Positions 34,973 through 43,623 of a stretch of DNA of 64,000 nt are shown piece by piece. The stretch comes from Clostridiales bacterium (GTDB lineage: Bacteria; Bacillota; Clostridia; Lachnospirales; Lachnospiraceae). The first letter of the stretch is position 1; every line of letters begins with the position of its first letter. The position numbers and the translations under genes are program-made. The stretch covers positions 62,001-126,000 of the forward strand of contig JAGZJZ010000010.1 of the NCBI GenBank assembly GCA_018365455.1, written 5' to 3'. A model generated the notes under the pieces. The model did no database searches, was not told the origin of the DNA, and saw only the letters and a list, made by a program, of their open reading frames with translations.

Positions 34973-36166
34973 TCACATTTTATCTGTGATGAAATTAGAA
35001 CAGATAATACGGTTGCGTCCCGTCTTTTTAGCTTCATATAACGCGTCATCTGCATATTTGATAGCTTCTTCAATATGTTCCATGTGCTTCAGATTACCAT
35101 ACCAGAGTCCGGCGCTGACGGTGACAGATTTCTCCTTTACATCGTCTCTTTCGATGTGTTCCTTTTTTATGGATGAGAGAAGATTCTGCGCAAATTTTTC
35201 AGCATCAAATGTCTGCTCTGCTATTTTAATAATAAGGAATTCTTCGCCTCCATAACGTATAGGAGAAGCTTCATCCTTTAAACTGTTAGTTCGAATGATG
35301 CCGGCAATCCGCTGCAGACAAACATCTCCCTGAACATGTCCGTACAAATCATTGAATTGTTTGAAATAATCAATATCAAGCATCAGACACATACCATAGT
35401 AACCTTTTGTACGGGCACTGGCAAACAGAGGATATATATTATTTAATAAATAATGGCGGTTGTTAAGACCGGTAAGCTGGTCTATATTTACCAGTTCCAC
35501 TAACAAATCATTTTTCCGCTGGATCTCATCATACTGCCGGGAAATAATATCCCGGTCACAAAATTCGATTGCGGTGCTGCGATAATAGCGGTAAGAAATA
35601 AAAAAGGATAGCAGTGTTACCAAAATACCGTTTATAATATATCCAAACATGTTTCCGCTTGAAGTAGCAAATTTAATGGAAACAAAAACCAGTGTGAGCC
35701 AGGTACAGCCAAAGATTACTGCACTTTCCAGGGGAGTCAGCAATAAAAAAGCAGCTGTTGTAGGGAGCAGGTAGCAGTATACGGATAAACTTTTGCCGCC
35801 AATCAGTTCCATACAGGTAATACCCAGTACCCAGATACATAAAAAAGCGGTATAAATCCTGCGCAGCCAGAAAAACTGTTTGTATTTTTTCCGGTTCACA
35901 GTATAAGGATACAAAACAATTGCGAAACATGTAACAACAAACAGAAACACATACAGGCTGAAATATCCCATGGTACGTGTAAACTCCAATGACAGGTGTC
36001 TGCTGTTAATAAATATGATGATCATCACCAATTGTATGAGTGCTACAATAATGGCAATATTCTTTTCTGTTGCGTAGACCTTTAGTGGTATATATTCCTG
36101 GAATCGTTTTTTTTGTTCCGGGGTCAATTGAACCACGATATCCAATTTCTTAGTAGTCTTATCCAC
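34973..36166 (-). CDS. Membrane-bound diguanylate cyclase (GGDEF domain)
   Basis: The 397-residue protein has six predicted membrane helices (about 38-200) and a C-terminal GGDEF domain (about 225-397). The active-site motif is GGEEF at 305-309, preceded by the metal-binding LDIDYFKQFND and GHVQGD segments. It should make cyclic di-GMP from two GTP. I see no obvious RxxD inhibitory site four residues before GGEEF (the sequence there is SPIRYGGEEF). The start is GTG 36166 with GGGAGGA just upstream. It stands alone; the membrane part probably senses a signal. Confidence 0.93.
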   Translation of the reverse strand: MDKTTKKLDIVVQLTPEQKKRFQEYIPLKVYATEKNIAIIVALIQLVMIIIFINSRHLSLEFTRTMGYFSLYVFLFVVTCFAIVLYPYTVNRKKYKQFFWLRRIYTAFLCIWVLGITCMELIGGKSLSVYCYLLPTTAAFLLLTPLESAVIFGCTWLTLVFVSIKFATSSGNMFGYIINGILVTLLSFFISYRYYRSTAIEFCDRDIISRQYDEIQRKNDLLVELVNIDQLTGLNNRHYLLNNIYPLFASARTKGYYGMCLMLDIDYFKQFNDLYGHVQGDVCLQRIAGIIRTNSLKDEASPIRYGGEEFLIIKIAEQTFDAEKFAQNLLSSIKKEHIERDDVKEKSVTVSAGLWYGNLKHMEHIEEAIKYADDALYEAKKTGRNRIICSNFITDKM

Positions 36167-36548
36167 GTCTTATCCTCCCAGCACCATGTTCCCTCTGATT
36201 TTATTTATAAAATAACCGCTGAAGATATCCATATTATAATGTATTTGAACAGCAATTGGCAATATTAATTTTCCCCAAATTATGTAGTAAAAAACAGCAC
36301 TCTTTTCCAGGGTGTGATAGCCTTTGATCAGTGATTCTTTGAACCATGAATGCTGTTGTTCATTTTGTGAGAACATATGAAGTTTACCACACTTTGAGAA
36401 GGGAATCAAATAAAATAGAATCCAGAGAAATTAGCTAACCAAATCCATATAGCCTATTGGAAAAATGCAAAGGACAAAATAAATAAATTCCAATTCATTT
36501 TTTTGTATAAAATGCTGAAAGGAAGAAACGGGATTAAAGTTTGCATAG
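36167..36548. other. Gene-free intergenic region
   Basis: A 382-base AT-rich gap between two minus-strand genes. It should carry the diguanylate cyclase promoter and the MerR-gene terminator. AACAGCA near 36294 can pair with TGCTGTT near 36351. A 79-codon minus frame here has no protein-like features and no good ribosome site. Confidence 0.45.
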
Positions 36549-37448
36549 CTACTCAGCTTTTTTCTTCATAACCAGGTTATATTTTGAATCATAATATAAT
36601 CCCAGATCCTTACAGATGCGACTATTAAGATCCATAAGTGCATCATGATATTCTTTATATTTGGGAGATAATGCAATCATATTAGGAATGAAAATATCAT
36701 TGTATCCCTGATCCTGCAGATTTTTCATATATCGCCGCTGTGAGATAAATGCCGGATGGTATTTATAGAAAAAACTATTCTTTAATTTTACGTTTTTCCT
36801 TGTCTGTTCACGCAGTTTTTCATATTCTTCATCAGTGGGATGCAAATATTGCTGTAATTGATTTTCCATTTTTGACACCATTTGCTTTACGGATGATCTT
36901 GGGGTAAAACGGTACATCAAGTAACTGACACATTTCATGAACAGCGGAATCTTAATATCTGCGGTATCCCAGAAATCAATGATATTTTTATATGCCTGCT
37001 GCTGTTCGGGGGTTGTGATTTGTATCTGCAGGTATGGTAAAAAATGATTCATAAAATAGTACCCATAGAATCCCGGAACCATATCCTGCAAAGCCTGTGC
37101 AATCGTCTTGTAGTCAATAATTTGATTAACGGCATCTGCATCGTGATTCTGGATAAAAGCATATAAGGCATCTAATTCCTGCTGTTCTGATTGCAGTGAA
37201 TGGAATTTATCGTTGTATATCTGCTCCAGAAGCTGTTTGTCTTTTGAATGCAGAAGAGTTTTGATATCCTGAATGCTGATTCCCAACTTCCGGTAAATGC
37301 AAATCTCTTTTAACGTATCAATATTTTCTTCACTATAATTGCGGTATCCATTTTCATCCTTTGCTACCCGCAGCAGCCCCTGTTCTTCATAATATTTGAC
37401 CGCACGTTTGCTGAGATCGACTTGCTGGATGACTTCATTAATTAGCAT
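36549..37448 (-). CDS. MerR-family transcriptional regulator with large effector domain
   Basis: The 299-residue protein begins with a MerR helix-turn-helix and wing (MLINEVIQQVDLSKRAVKYYEEQGLLRVAKDENGYRNYSEENIDTLKEI). A coiled helix (about 70-110) and a ~190-residue helical C-terminal domain follow, which may bind a ligand. I start at ATG 37448, 20 codons inside the longest frame, because AAAGGAG lies about 8 bases upstream. The promoter just upstream has a 19-base spacer containing a palindrome, the hallmark of MerR autoregulation. Drug-type ligands are common in the family, but the ligand here is unknown. Confidence 0.88.
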   Translation of the reverse strand: MLINEVIQQVDLSKRAVKYYEEQGLLRVAKDENGYRNYSEENIDTLKEICIYRKLGISIQDIKTLLHSKDKQLLEQIYNDKFHSLQSEQQELDALYAFIQNHDADAVNQIIDYKTIAQALQDMVPGFYGYYFMNHFLPYLQIQITTPEQQQAYKNIIDFWDTADIKIPLFMKCVSYLMYRFTPRSSVKQMVSKMENQLQQYLHPTDEEYEKLREQTRKNVKLKNSFFYKYHPAFISQRRYMKNLQDQGYNDIFIPNMIALSPKYKEYHDALMDLNSRICKDLGLYYDSKYNLVMKKKAE

Positions 37449-37477
37449 GGCAGTGCTCCTTTCTTCTTTATGGCCTG

Positions 37478-37508
37478 AGTATAGCCCTGTACGTAACGTG
37501 CAGGTCAA
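37478..37508 (-). promoter_or_regulatory. MerR-type autoregulated promoter with 19-base spacer and palindromic operator
   Basis: On the minus strand, TTGACC (37508-37503) and TATACT (37483-37478) are separated by 19 bases instead of 17. The spacer holds the near-perfect palindrome CCTGCACGTTACGTACAGG (37504-37486). MerR proteins activate such over-long promoters by twisting the DNA. Confidence 0.75.
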
Positions 37509-37598
37509 GGAAAAATTGCAAAAATTGCATAATATTTGATATGCAGGTTGCAGAATGCATGCAGTAAGGAGTTTATCGATACACCAAGGAGATACGGC

Positions 37599-37748
37599 AT
37601 GATTAGATTTTACAATACACCTAACCGTATTTCAATAAATGTTTCTGGAAATGTTTATATCTTGATGAATGTCCATATTGTGGATAAGTTCATATTATGG
37701 GCATTTTATTGTGGAGAAATAAAAATGGACGTGGTAGAATTGAGTTAG
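37599..37748 (+). CDS. Possible 49-residue small protein
   Basis: AAGGAGA stands 6 bases before ATG 37599, and the frame gives MIRFYNTPNRISINVSGNVY followed by a hydrophobic stretch (IVDKFILWAFYC). I recognise no family. It lies divergent from the MerR gene, where a regulated target would be expected, and could be the start of a lost gene. Evidence is only the ribosome site. Confidence 0.25.
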   Translation: MIRFYNTPNRISINVSGNVYILMNVHIVDKFILWAFYCGEIKMDVVELS

Positions 37749-37818
37749 AAGTTAATATTGATATTCTGTTAAAGACCAAATTGTTTTATTAATAACTTTT
37801 CAGGAAAGGATATAATAA

Positions 37819-38694
37819 ATGCCAGCTCAACTTATTCGTATGTTTCTATTAGATGGAAACGCAGAAGGGATTAAAACATTAGAGATATCAAACCGGACCA
37901 TATATGCTACGATGTTGCCGCGCCCGTTATTTTCGCAGTACAAACAGAGCAGAGAATATAAAAGACCAGGTGTATATGTACTAATGGGGAGGGGAACGAA
38001 TGACGAACCTCTCATCTACATAGGGGAAGGAGATCCAGTGGGGGAGAGAATTAAAGCCCATTATGGTAATCGGGACTTTTGGACAGACGCTATTGTATTT
38101 ACTTCGAAAGATGACTATCTGACAAAGACGCAGATACAGTATTTAGAAGCCGAATTGATACGAAAGGCGGATGAGGCAGGACAGGCTGCTTTGGAAAATG
38201 CTAACATACCCACATTGCCAAATATATCAGAAGCTGATGAGGCAGAAGTGTCAGAATTTTTAGAGTCAATTTTTTTGTTTATAAAAGCCCTGGGATTTAC
38301 TTATTTTACGCCAATGATAACAAACGTGGAAGTAATAAGTAATGATAGGATTTATGAGCTTACAAGAAGAAATTCACTGATTCATGGTAAGATGACGATT
38401 AAAAATGGAAAGTATGTATTATTAAAAGACTCGTTGGCTAAGTCGGATGAACACAATTCTGCTGGAAATTGGGTAAGAAATAACCGCAGAAAACTTATAG
38501 AAAGAGGTATTTTAGCAGATGAAGGACAAGGTGTTTTGAGATTAATGGCAGATATTGAATTCAACAGTCCATCAGGTGCTGCAGTAGTGATTACAGGTGG
38601 AAATGTAAATGGGCATACAGCTTGGAAATACGAAGGAAAGTCTCTTGCGGATATAGAGGTGGAGGAGTCATTGGAGAGTGATAGTGAAAATTAA
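37819..38694 (+). CDS. GIY-YIG nuclease superfamily protein with C-terminal DUF4357-like domain
   Basis: The 291-residue protein has a GIY-YIG core: PGVYVLMG (about 50-57), PLIYIGEGDPVGERIKAH (about 64-81) and a later Glu in YLEAELI (about 112-118). The C-terminal ~60 residues (LADEGQGVLRLMADIEFNSPSGAAVVITGG) match the DUF4357 pattern often fused to GIY-YIG or restriction proteins. GIY-YIG domains cut DNA in repair, homing or restriction. No methyltransferase is adjacent, so a restriction role is not shown. The ribosome site is GGAAAGGA. The 225 bases that follow hold no recognised gene. Confidence 0.82.
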   Translation: MPAQLIRMFLLDGNAEGIKTLEISNRTIYATMLPRPLFSQYKQSREYKRPGVYVLMGRGTNDEPLIYIGEGDPVGERIKAHYGNRDFWTDAIVFTSKDDYLTKTQIQYLEAELIRKADEAGQAALENANIPTLPNISEADEAEVSEFLESIFLFIKALGFTYFTPMITNVEVISNDRIYELTRRNSLIHGKMTIKNGKYVLLKDSLAKSDEHNSAGNWVRNNRRKLIERGILADEGQGVLRLMADIEFNSPSGAAVVITGGNVNGHTAWKYEGKSLADIEVEESLESDSEN

Positions 38695-38976
38695 GATTGC
38701 CACTTCCCGATGCCTATGCTAGACTGTTCTCAGAATCTCAAAGTTAACACCCCGCCGCAAGTACAGGGCATCAAACTTGCATTGCGGAGAGCGGCAGGGT
38801 ATTTGACCCTCGCGGCAGCAGCCGGTTGGATATGCCAGCATGTTCGTCTGACTTGTTGCAGGGGGGAATAATTTGCGCACTTTACGATATATCAGGATAC
38901 AAATGGATACAGTTTCTGCATGATGCGGAAGCTGCAAAAAATATCATCAAAAATAGCAGAAAAAGGGAGCCATGAG

Positions 38977-39735
38977 ATGGAAGAAAAAGCGCCAAAATAC
39001 TATCTGATTAAAAAGGATATAATCAAGAAAATCGAAGCAGAAGATTACATAGCCGGAGAGACGATTCCCAGCGAGCGGGAGCTGATGGATCTCTATAAGG
39101 TGAGCCGGATCACCATCCGCAAAGCAGTGGATGAACTGGTGATGGAGGGATATCTCTATAAGGTACAGGGAAAGGGAACTTATGTGAAAACAGATGAGAA
39201 CAGCCATGATCTGTTTGCTATCACCAGCTGTACCGAAGATGTAATCAAGATGGGACTTACACCAACGAAAAAAGTAATTGTGTCTCAGGTAGTGCCGGCA
39301 GATGTCAGCCGGGCAAAAGCCCTTGGGCTGCTTCCGGGTGAAAATGTATTCCGCCTGGGCAGGATCCTTTATGCCGGAGATGAGCCCCTGAATTATACCG
39401 TAACATCCCTGCCCTATCATTTGTTCCCCCATATCGAACAGCATGATTATGCAAAGGAATCCCTCTATCACACGCTGGAAACGGAATTTGGCGTGACACT
39501 GTGTAAGGCAAGGAGAACGATTGAAGCAGTATTGGCTACGGATGAGATAGCGGAATACCTGGATATTGAGGAGGGAATGCCCTTAATCAAATTTGGGTGC
39601 ACAACCTATGGAAAATTAGCAGGAAATGAGGAAGAAGAGCTTCCGGTAGAGCGTTTTCACTGCTATTACCGCACGGATAAATACAAATTTTATATAGATC
39701 AGGTCGTTCCCGGATCGGATCTCAGGAGAAAATAG
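38977..39735 (+). CDS. GntR-family regulator with UTRA effector domain, copy 1
   Basis: The 252-residue protein has an N-terminal winged helix (YYLIKKDIIKKIEAEDYIAGETIPSERELMDLYKVSRITIRKAVDELVMEGYLYKVQGKGTYV) and a C-terminal UTRA ligand domain (about 90-245, ending RFHCYYRTDKYKFYIDQV). I start at ATG 38977 because AAAGGGAG lies 7-8 bases upstream. It is followed by a perfect terminator, so it is transcribed separately from the paralogue at 40004. The two proteins are closely similar throughout, so a duplication with shared or split control of the adjacent nucleoside locus is likely. Confidence 0.92.
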   Translation: MEEKAPKYYLIKKDIIKKIEAEDYIAGETIPSERELMDLYKVSRITIRKAVDELVMEGYLYKVQGKGTYVKTDENSHDLFAITSCTEDVIKMGLTPTKKVIVSQVVPADVSRAKALGLLPGENVFRLGRILYAGDEPLNYTVTSLPYHLFPHIEQHDYAKESLYHTLETEFGVTLCKARRTIEAVLATDEIAEYLDIEEGMPLIKFGCTTYGKLAGNEEEELPVERFHCYYRTDKYKFYIDQVVPGSDLRRK

Positions 39736-39766
39736 GTTACTGAATATTTTCTATTAAAATCTAAGC

Positions 39767-39814
39767 ATACCAGTTTTCAGAAGTCAAAAATACGATCTGA
39801 AAACTGGTATTTTT
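39767..39814 (+). terminator. Intrinsic terminator with 15-bp perfect stem
   Basis: ATACCAGTTTTCAGA at 39767-39781 pairs exactly with TCTGAAAACTGGTAT at 39796-39810, followed by four T. It isolates the first GntR gene from the operon that follows. Confidence 0.92.
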
Positions 39815-39900
39815 GTCTAAATCTTTTTGTCCAATTCATAGAAAATCAACATCAGAATTTATCACTAATTACTAAAAATGAGAAAAATAAAGCGAATATA

Positions 39901-39947
39901 TTGACAAATAATTAAAAAAGAGTAAGATAAACACATAACTGGTTATG
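39901..39947 (+). promoter_or_regulatory. Promoter and palindromic operator of the nucleoside operon
   Basis: TTGACA at 39901-39906, a 16-base spacer and TAAGAT at 39923-39928. The perfect 14-bp palindrome CATAACTGGTTATG follows at 39934-39947, where a bound repressor would block transcription. It is the most likely site for one or both GntR proteins. Repeated CATAA(C/T) steps continue downstream to about 39966. Confidence 0.6.
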
Positions 39948-40003
39948 ACGACATAACGACATAATAAGATGACGGGATAAAAATACCGGGAAGGAGAGGA
40001 GAG

Positions 40004-40762
40004 ATGGAAGAAGAGCACATACCAAAGTATTATTCCCTGAAGAGGGATATCATCCGAAAAATTGAGATGGAGGAATTTACAGGTGACATACCCATCTTAA
40101 GTGAGCGAGAGATGATGGAACTTTATCAGGTAAGCAGGATCACAGTACGCAAGGCAATTGATGAACTGGTAAAGGAGGGTTACCTCTATAAAGTCCAGGG
40201 GAAAGGAACTTATGTAAAAACAGATGATAACAGCCAGGATTTATTTGCCATCACCAGCTGTACGGAAGATGTGCAGCGGCTGGGGCTTACCCCTACTAAG
40301 AAAATGATTGCTGCAGAATATATCCGGGCAGACAGTAAAAGGGCGAAGAAATTACATATTACCATTGATGACAGGGTATTCTGTATGGGACGTGTCCTGT
40401 ATGCACAGGGAGAGCCTTTAAATTATACCATCACCTATCTGCCGGAGAAGCATTTCAGTGGTATTGACCAGCATGATTTTATTCATGAGTCGCTATACAA
40501 TGTGATTCCCAAAGAGTATGGAATCCGGATTACAAAAGCAAGAAGAACCATAGAAGCGGTTCTGGCAAGGGATGATATTGCGGACTATCTGGAAATTGAA
40601 GAGGGGATGCCCATTATTTTATTTGGATGCACCACCTATGGCATTGTAAACGGAGTAGAAATCCCCATTGAATATTTTAAATGTTACTATAGAACGGATA
40701 AGTTTAAATTTTCTATCAATCAGGTAACCGAGAAGAAAACGGCATCGGTACAGGAAAATTAA
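40004..40762 (+). CDS. GntR-family regulator with UTRA effector domain, copy 2
   Basis: The 252-residue protein has the same domain order as copy 1: winged helix in the first ~70 residues (ILSEREMMELYQVSRITVRKAIDELVKEGYLYKVQGKGTYV), then a UTRA domain with LFAITSCTEDVQRLGLTPTKK and KCYYRTDKFKFSINQV. It is the first gene of the operon that encodes the BMP importer, so it probably represses its own operon until a nucleoside or sugar phosphate binds. The ribosome site is GGAAGGAGAGG. Only 21 bases separate it from the lipoprotein gene. Confidence 0.92.
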   Translation: MEEEHIPKYYSLKRDIIRKIEMEEFTGDIPILSEREMMELYQVSRITVRKAIDELVKEGYLYKVQGKGTYVKTDDNSQDLFAITSCTEDVQRLGLTPTKKMIAAEYIRADSKRAKKLHITIDDRVFCMGRVLYAQGEPLNYTITYLPEKHFSGIDQHDFIHESLYNVIPKEYGIRITKARRTIEAVLARDDIADYLEIEEGMPIILFGCTTYGIVNGVEIPIEYFKCYYRTDKFKFSINQVTEKKTASVQEN

Positions 40763-40783
40763 TAAAAGCAGGAGGAAGCAAGA

Positions 40784-42046
40784 ATGAAAAAAAGTTTTAA
40801 GAAGTTATTGGGAGCAGCACTGGCAATTGTTTTAACGGCAGGAACACTTGCCGGATGCGGAGAAAATGCCGCAATCAAAAACACAGATAAGAGTACGGCA
40901 AAGGAATCCACGGCAGCAAAAGGAGAAGAGACGGGAAATGATACAGAGGGAAATAAAAATTCCAGTGCAAACAGTGATTTGAAAATTGCAATTGTGTGCT
41001 CGAATTCCGGACAGAATGACAATGGATATAATCAGTCTGCTTGTACGGAAGGCAAGGCGATTGCACAGGAGCTGGGAGCGGAGTGTAAGATTGTGGAACC
41101 GGTAAATGGTGTGCCGTCTGCATTAGAAGCACTTGCAGAAGACGGGTACAATCTGATCTTCAGCCTGGAATATGACTTTGATGCATTAGTGAAAGGCGTA
41201 GGCGGGGCAAAGCCAATCGCAGAACAGTATCCGGATACCTGGTTTGTGGTATTTAACGATAATCCAAACCGAAAAGAAGATGGAAGCACACTGCATAACA
41301 ACGTTATTTCTGTACTGTTTGATGTTCATGAAGCTTCTTATCTGGCTGGTTATCTGTCTGTTTATATGAATGAAAATGCAGACAAGCTGTTCCCGGAAGG
41401 ATATTCCATGACTCCGGTTGATAAATCCAGAGGTATTGGCTTTATCGGCGGAACAAACTCAAACGGTATTCTGGTATATTCCTATGGATTCATTCAGGGT
41501 ATTAACAAAGCCGCAGAAGAATTGAGTGTAGATTACGATTACTATGCTAAATATGATGCAGGATTTACCGATCCGGCACTGGGAAGTACGGTTGCAGGAA
41601 CTTTCTATGAAAGCGGGGCGAATGTAGTGTTTGCTGATGCAGGTGTGGTAGGAGACGGTATTACTTCTAAGGCTAAGGAAATGGGGAAAATTGCAATTCA
41701 GACGGATGCGAATCTGGATGACCAGCAGCCGGGGCATGTGCTCACCAGTGTATTAAAGATCACAGGAGTTCCGGTTAAAATTATTACACAGGCTTATGCA
41801 GACGGAAAGATTGCAGACATGGATAAAGAGCAGAGCTATAATCTGGCTTCCGGAGCAACGGGAATCACAGATTTGGCTGAGATGAGCAAGCATGTGGCAG
41901 ATACCGCTGTCTGGGATGATATAAAAACAAAAACCAATGAAATCAGCCAGCAGATCCAGGATGGCAAGATTGATGTGGTGAACAAGCAGATTGGTGAAGA
42001 ATTTGATCCGGCAACCTGCCCTCATGTAAATATTAAGACAGAGTAA
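40784..42046 (+). CDS. BMP-family nucleoside-binding lipoprotein (PnrA/BmpA-like)
   Basis: The 420-residue protein has a lipoprotein signal with lipobox LAGC (Cys25), a Thr/Ala/Glu/Asn-rich linker (about 28-63) and a BMP-family binding domain: DLKIAIVCSNSGQNDNGYNQSACTEGK, VISVLFDVHEASYLAGYLSV and GIGFIGGTNSNGILVYSYGFIQGI. Family members bind purine or pyrimidine nucleosides and feed an RbsA-like ABC system. The following ATPase and two permeases fit this exactly. The ribosome site is AGGAGGA. Which nucleoside it binds cannot be told. Confidence 0.93.
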   Translation: MKKSFKKLLGAALAIVLTAGTLAGCGENAAIKNTDKSTAKESTAAKGEETGNDTEGNKNSSANSDLKIAIVCSNSGQNDNGYNQSACTEGKAIAQELGAECKIVEPVNGVPSALEALAEDGYNLIFSLEYDFDALVKGVGGAKPIAEQYPDTWFVVFNDNPNRKEDGSTLHNNVISVLFDVHEASYLAGYLSVYMNENADKLFPEGYSMTPVDKSRGIGFIGGTNSNGILVYSYGFIQGINKAAEELSVDYDYYAKYDAGFTDPALGSTVAGTFYESGANVVFADAGVVGDGITSKAKEMGKIAIQTDANLDDQQPGHVLTSVLKITGVPVKIITQAYADGKIADMDKEQSYNLASGATGITDLAEMSKHVADTAVWDDIKTKTNEISQQIQDGKIDVVNKQIGEEFDPATCPHVNIKTE

Positions 42047-42078
42047 ATCAGAAGGCAGCCAACAAAGGAGCAGAGTAG

Positions 42079-43623
42079 ATGAGTATCATACAAACAATCG
42101 ACTTAACAAAGAAGTTTGATGCTTTTACAGCGAATGACAAGATCAATATATCCGTAGAACCCAAAGAAATTAAATGTATCGTAGGGGAAAATGGCGCCGG
42201 GAAATCAACCCTGATGAATATGCTCTACGGTGCACTCCGGCCTACCAGCGGGAAGATTCTCATAGACGGAAAGGATGTGATTTTTAAAAATCCCACCGAT
42301 GCCATAGGACACGGTATCGGCATGGTGCACCAGCATTTTAAACTGGTGCCCAGCCTGACCGTTTATGAAAACATTCTGCTTGGAAGTGAAATCAACAAAA
42401 AGTGGAAGGGCAGAAAAAGCCCGTTCATTGACCGCAACACGGAGATTACAAAGGTAAAGGAATTAATTGAAGAATACCATTTTCAGATAGATCCGCTGGA
42501 AAAGGTAGAAAATCTCTCTGTAGGACTGTGCCAGCAGGTAGAAATCCTGAAAATGCTGTACCGGAATGTACGGATCTTAATTCTGGATGAACCCACCGCG
42601 GTGCTCACGCCTCAGGAGGTGGACCGGCTGATGGAAAATTTAAAAGAACTTCGTAAAAATGGAAAAACCATCATTGTCATTACCCACAAATTAAGAGAGG
42701 TTATGGAATTAAGCGACAGTGTAACGGTCATCAAGCAGGGGAAAGTAATTGGAAATGTAAAAACGGCTGATACCAATGAGCAGGAGCTGGCGCAGATGAT
42801 GGTGGGAAGAGATGTGGTATTAACCGTCAGCAATGAAAATGCTGCTCCCTGCAGCTGTGAAACGGCGTACCGTGTCAAAGGTCTGTGTACCACAAATGCA
42901 GAACAAAAAGAAATTCTTCACAACATTGACTTAGAAGTACATAAAGGGGAAATTTTAGGAATTGCCGGGGTAGAGGGAAATGGGCAGAGTGAGCTGATTA
43001 AGGTGCTTACCGGACTGATGGCATCTACAAAAGGGAGTGTGCATTTATGCGAAATGGATGTGACAGGTGCCTGGCCGGACGAGCTTCGAAAAAAGGGTCT
43101 GGGTATCATTCCCGAAGACCGATATGCCCAGGGACTGTGCCGGGATATGAGTATCGGGGAAAACTGTATCGCCGGGTACTTTGGAAACCACGGTGTCTGT
43201 AAATGCGGTGTGCTGCATAACAAAGAGATCAGGCGCCTGACAGGTGAATATATCGAAAAGTATGACATTCGTGTGGCAGATCCTCTGGGAGAGATCTCAC
43301 AGCTTTCCGGAGGAAATGCCCAGAAGGTAATTATCGCACGGGAATTTGAAAATCATCCCAAGGTGATCATTGCCTGCCAGCCTACCAGAGGAGTAGATAT
43401 TGGTTCCATTGAGTTTATTCATACCCAGCTGCTTAAATTCAGAAACGAAGGAAATTCGGTACTTCTTATTTCCAGTGAGCTTTCCGAAATTATGAGTCTC
43501 TCTGACCGGATAGCCGTTATGTACAAGGGGGAAATCATAGGAGTTGTATCACCGGATGAGCCAGTGGAGAAAATTGGTCTGCTGATGGCAGGTGCAAAAC
43601 CGGATGAGGGGAGAACAGCATGA
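42079..43623 (+). CDS. Nucleoside ABC importer ATPase with two fused nucleotide-binding domains (NupA-like)
   Basis: The 514-residue protein has two ABC domains. The first has Walker A GENGAGKST (about 36-44), signature LSVGLCQQVEIL and Walker B ILILDEPTAVLTP. The second has a degenerate Walker A (GVEGNGQSELIK), signature LSGGNAQKV and IIACQPTRGVD, where the usual Walker B acid position reads CQ. A diverged second site is normal in this RbsA/NupA group. It powers the permeases that follow. Its stop overlaps the next ATG (ATGA at 43620), so translation is coupled. Confidence 0.94.
   Translation: MSIIQTIDLTKKFDAFTANDKINISVEPKEIKCIVGENGAGKSTLMNMLYGALRPTSGKILIDGKDVIFKNPTDAIGHGIGMVHQHFKLVPSLTVYENILLGSEINKKWKGRKSPFIDRNTEITKVKELIEEYHFQIDPLEKVENLSVGLCQQVEILKMLYRNVRILILDEPTAVLTPQEVDRLMENLKELRKNGKTIIVITHKLREVMELSDSVTVIKQGKVIGNVKTADTNEQELAQMMVGRDVVLTVSNENAAPCSCETAYRVKGLCTTNAEQKEILHNIDLEVHKGEILGIAGVEGNGQSELIKVLTGLMASTKGSVHLCEMDVTGAWPDELRKKGLGIIPEDRYAQGLCRDMSIGENCIAGYFGNHGVCKCGVLHNKEIRRLTGEYIEKYDIRVADPLGEISQLSGGNAQKVIIAREFENHPKVIIACQPTRGVDIGSIEFIHTQLLKFRNEGNSVLLISSELSEIMSLSDRIAVMYKGEIIGVVSPDEPVEKIGLLMAGAKPDEGRTA

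Noticed and set aside
36170..36409. 79-codon minus-strand frame
   Set aside because: There is no family resemblance and no good ribosome site; it is intergenic AT-rich sequence.
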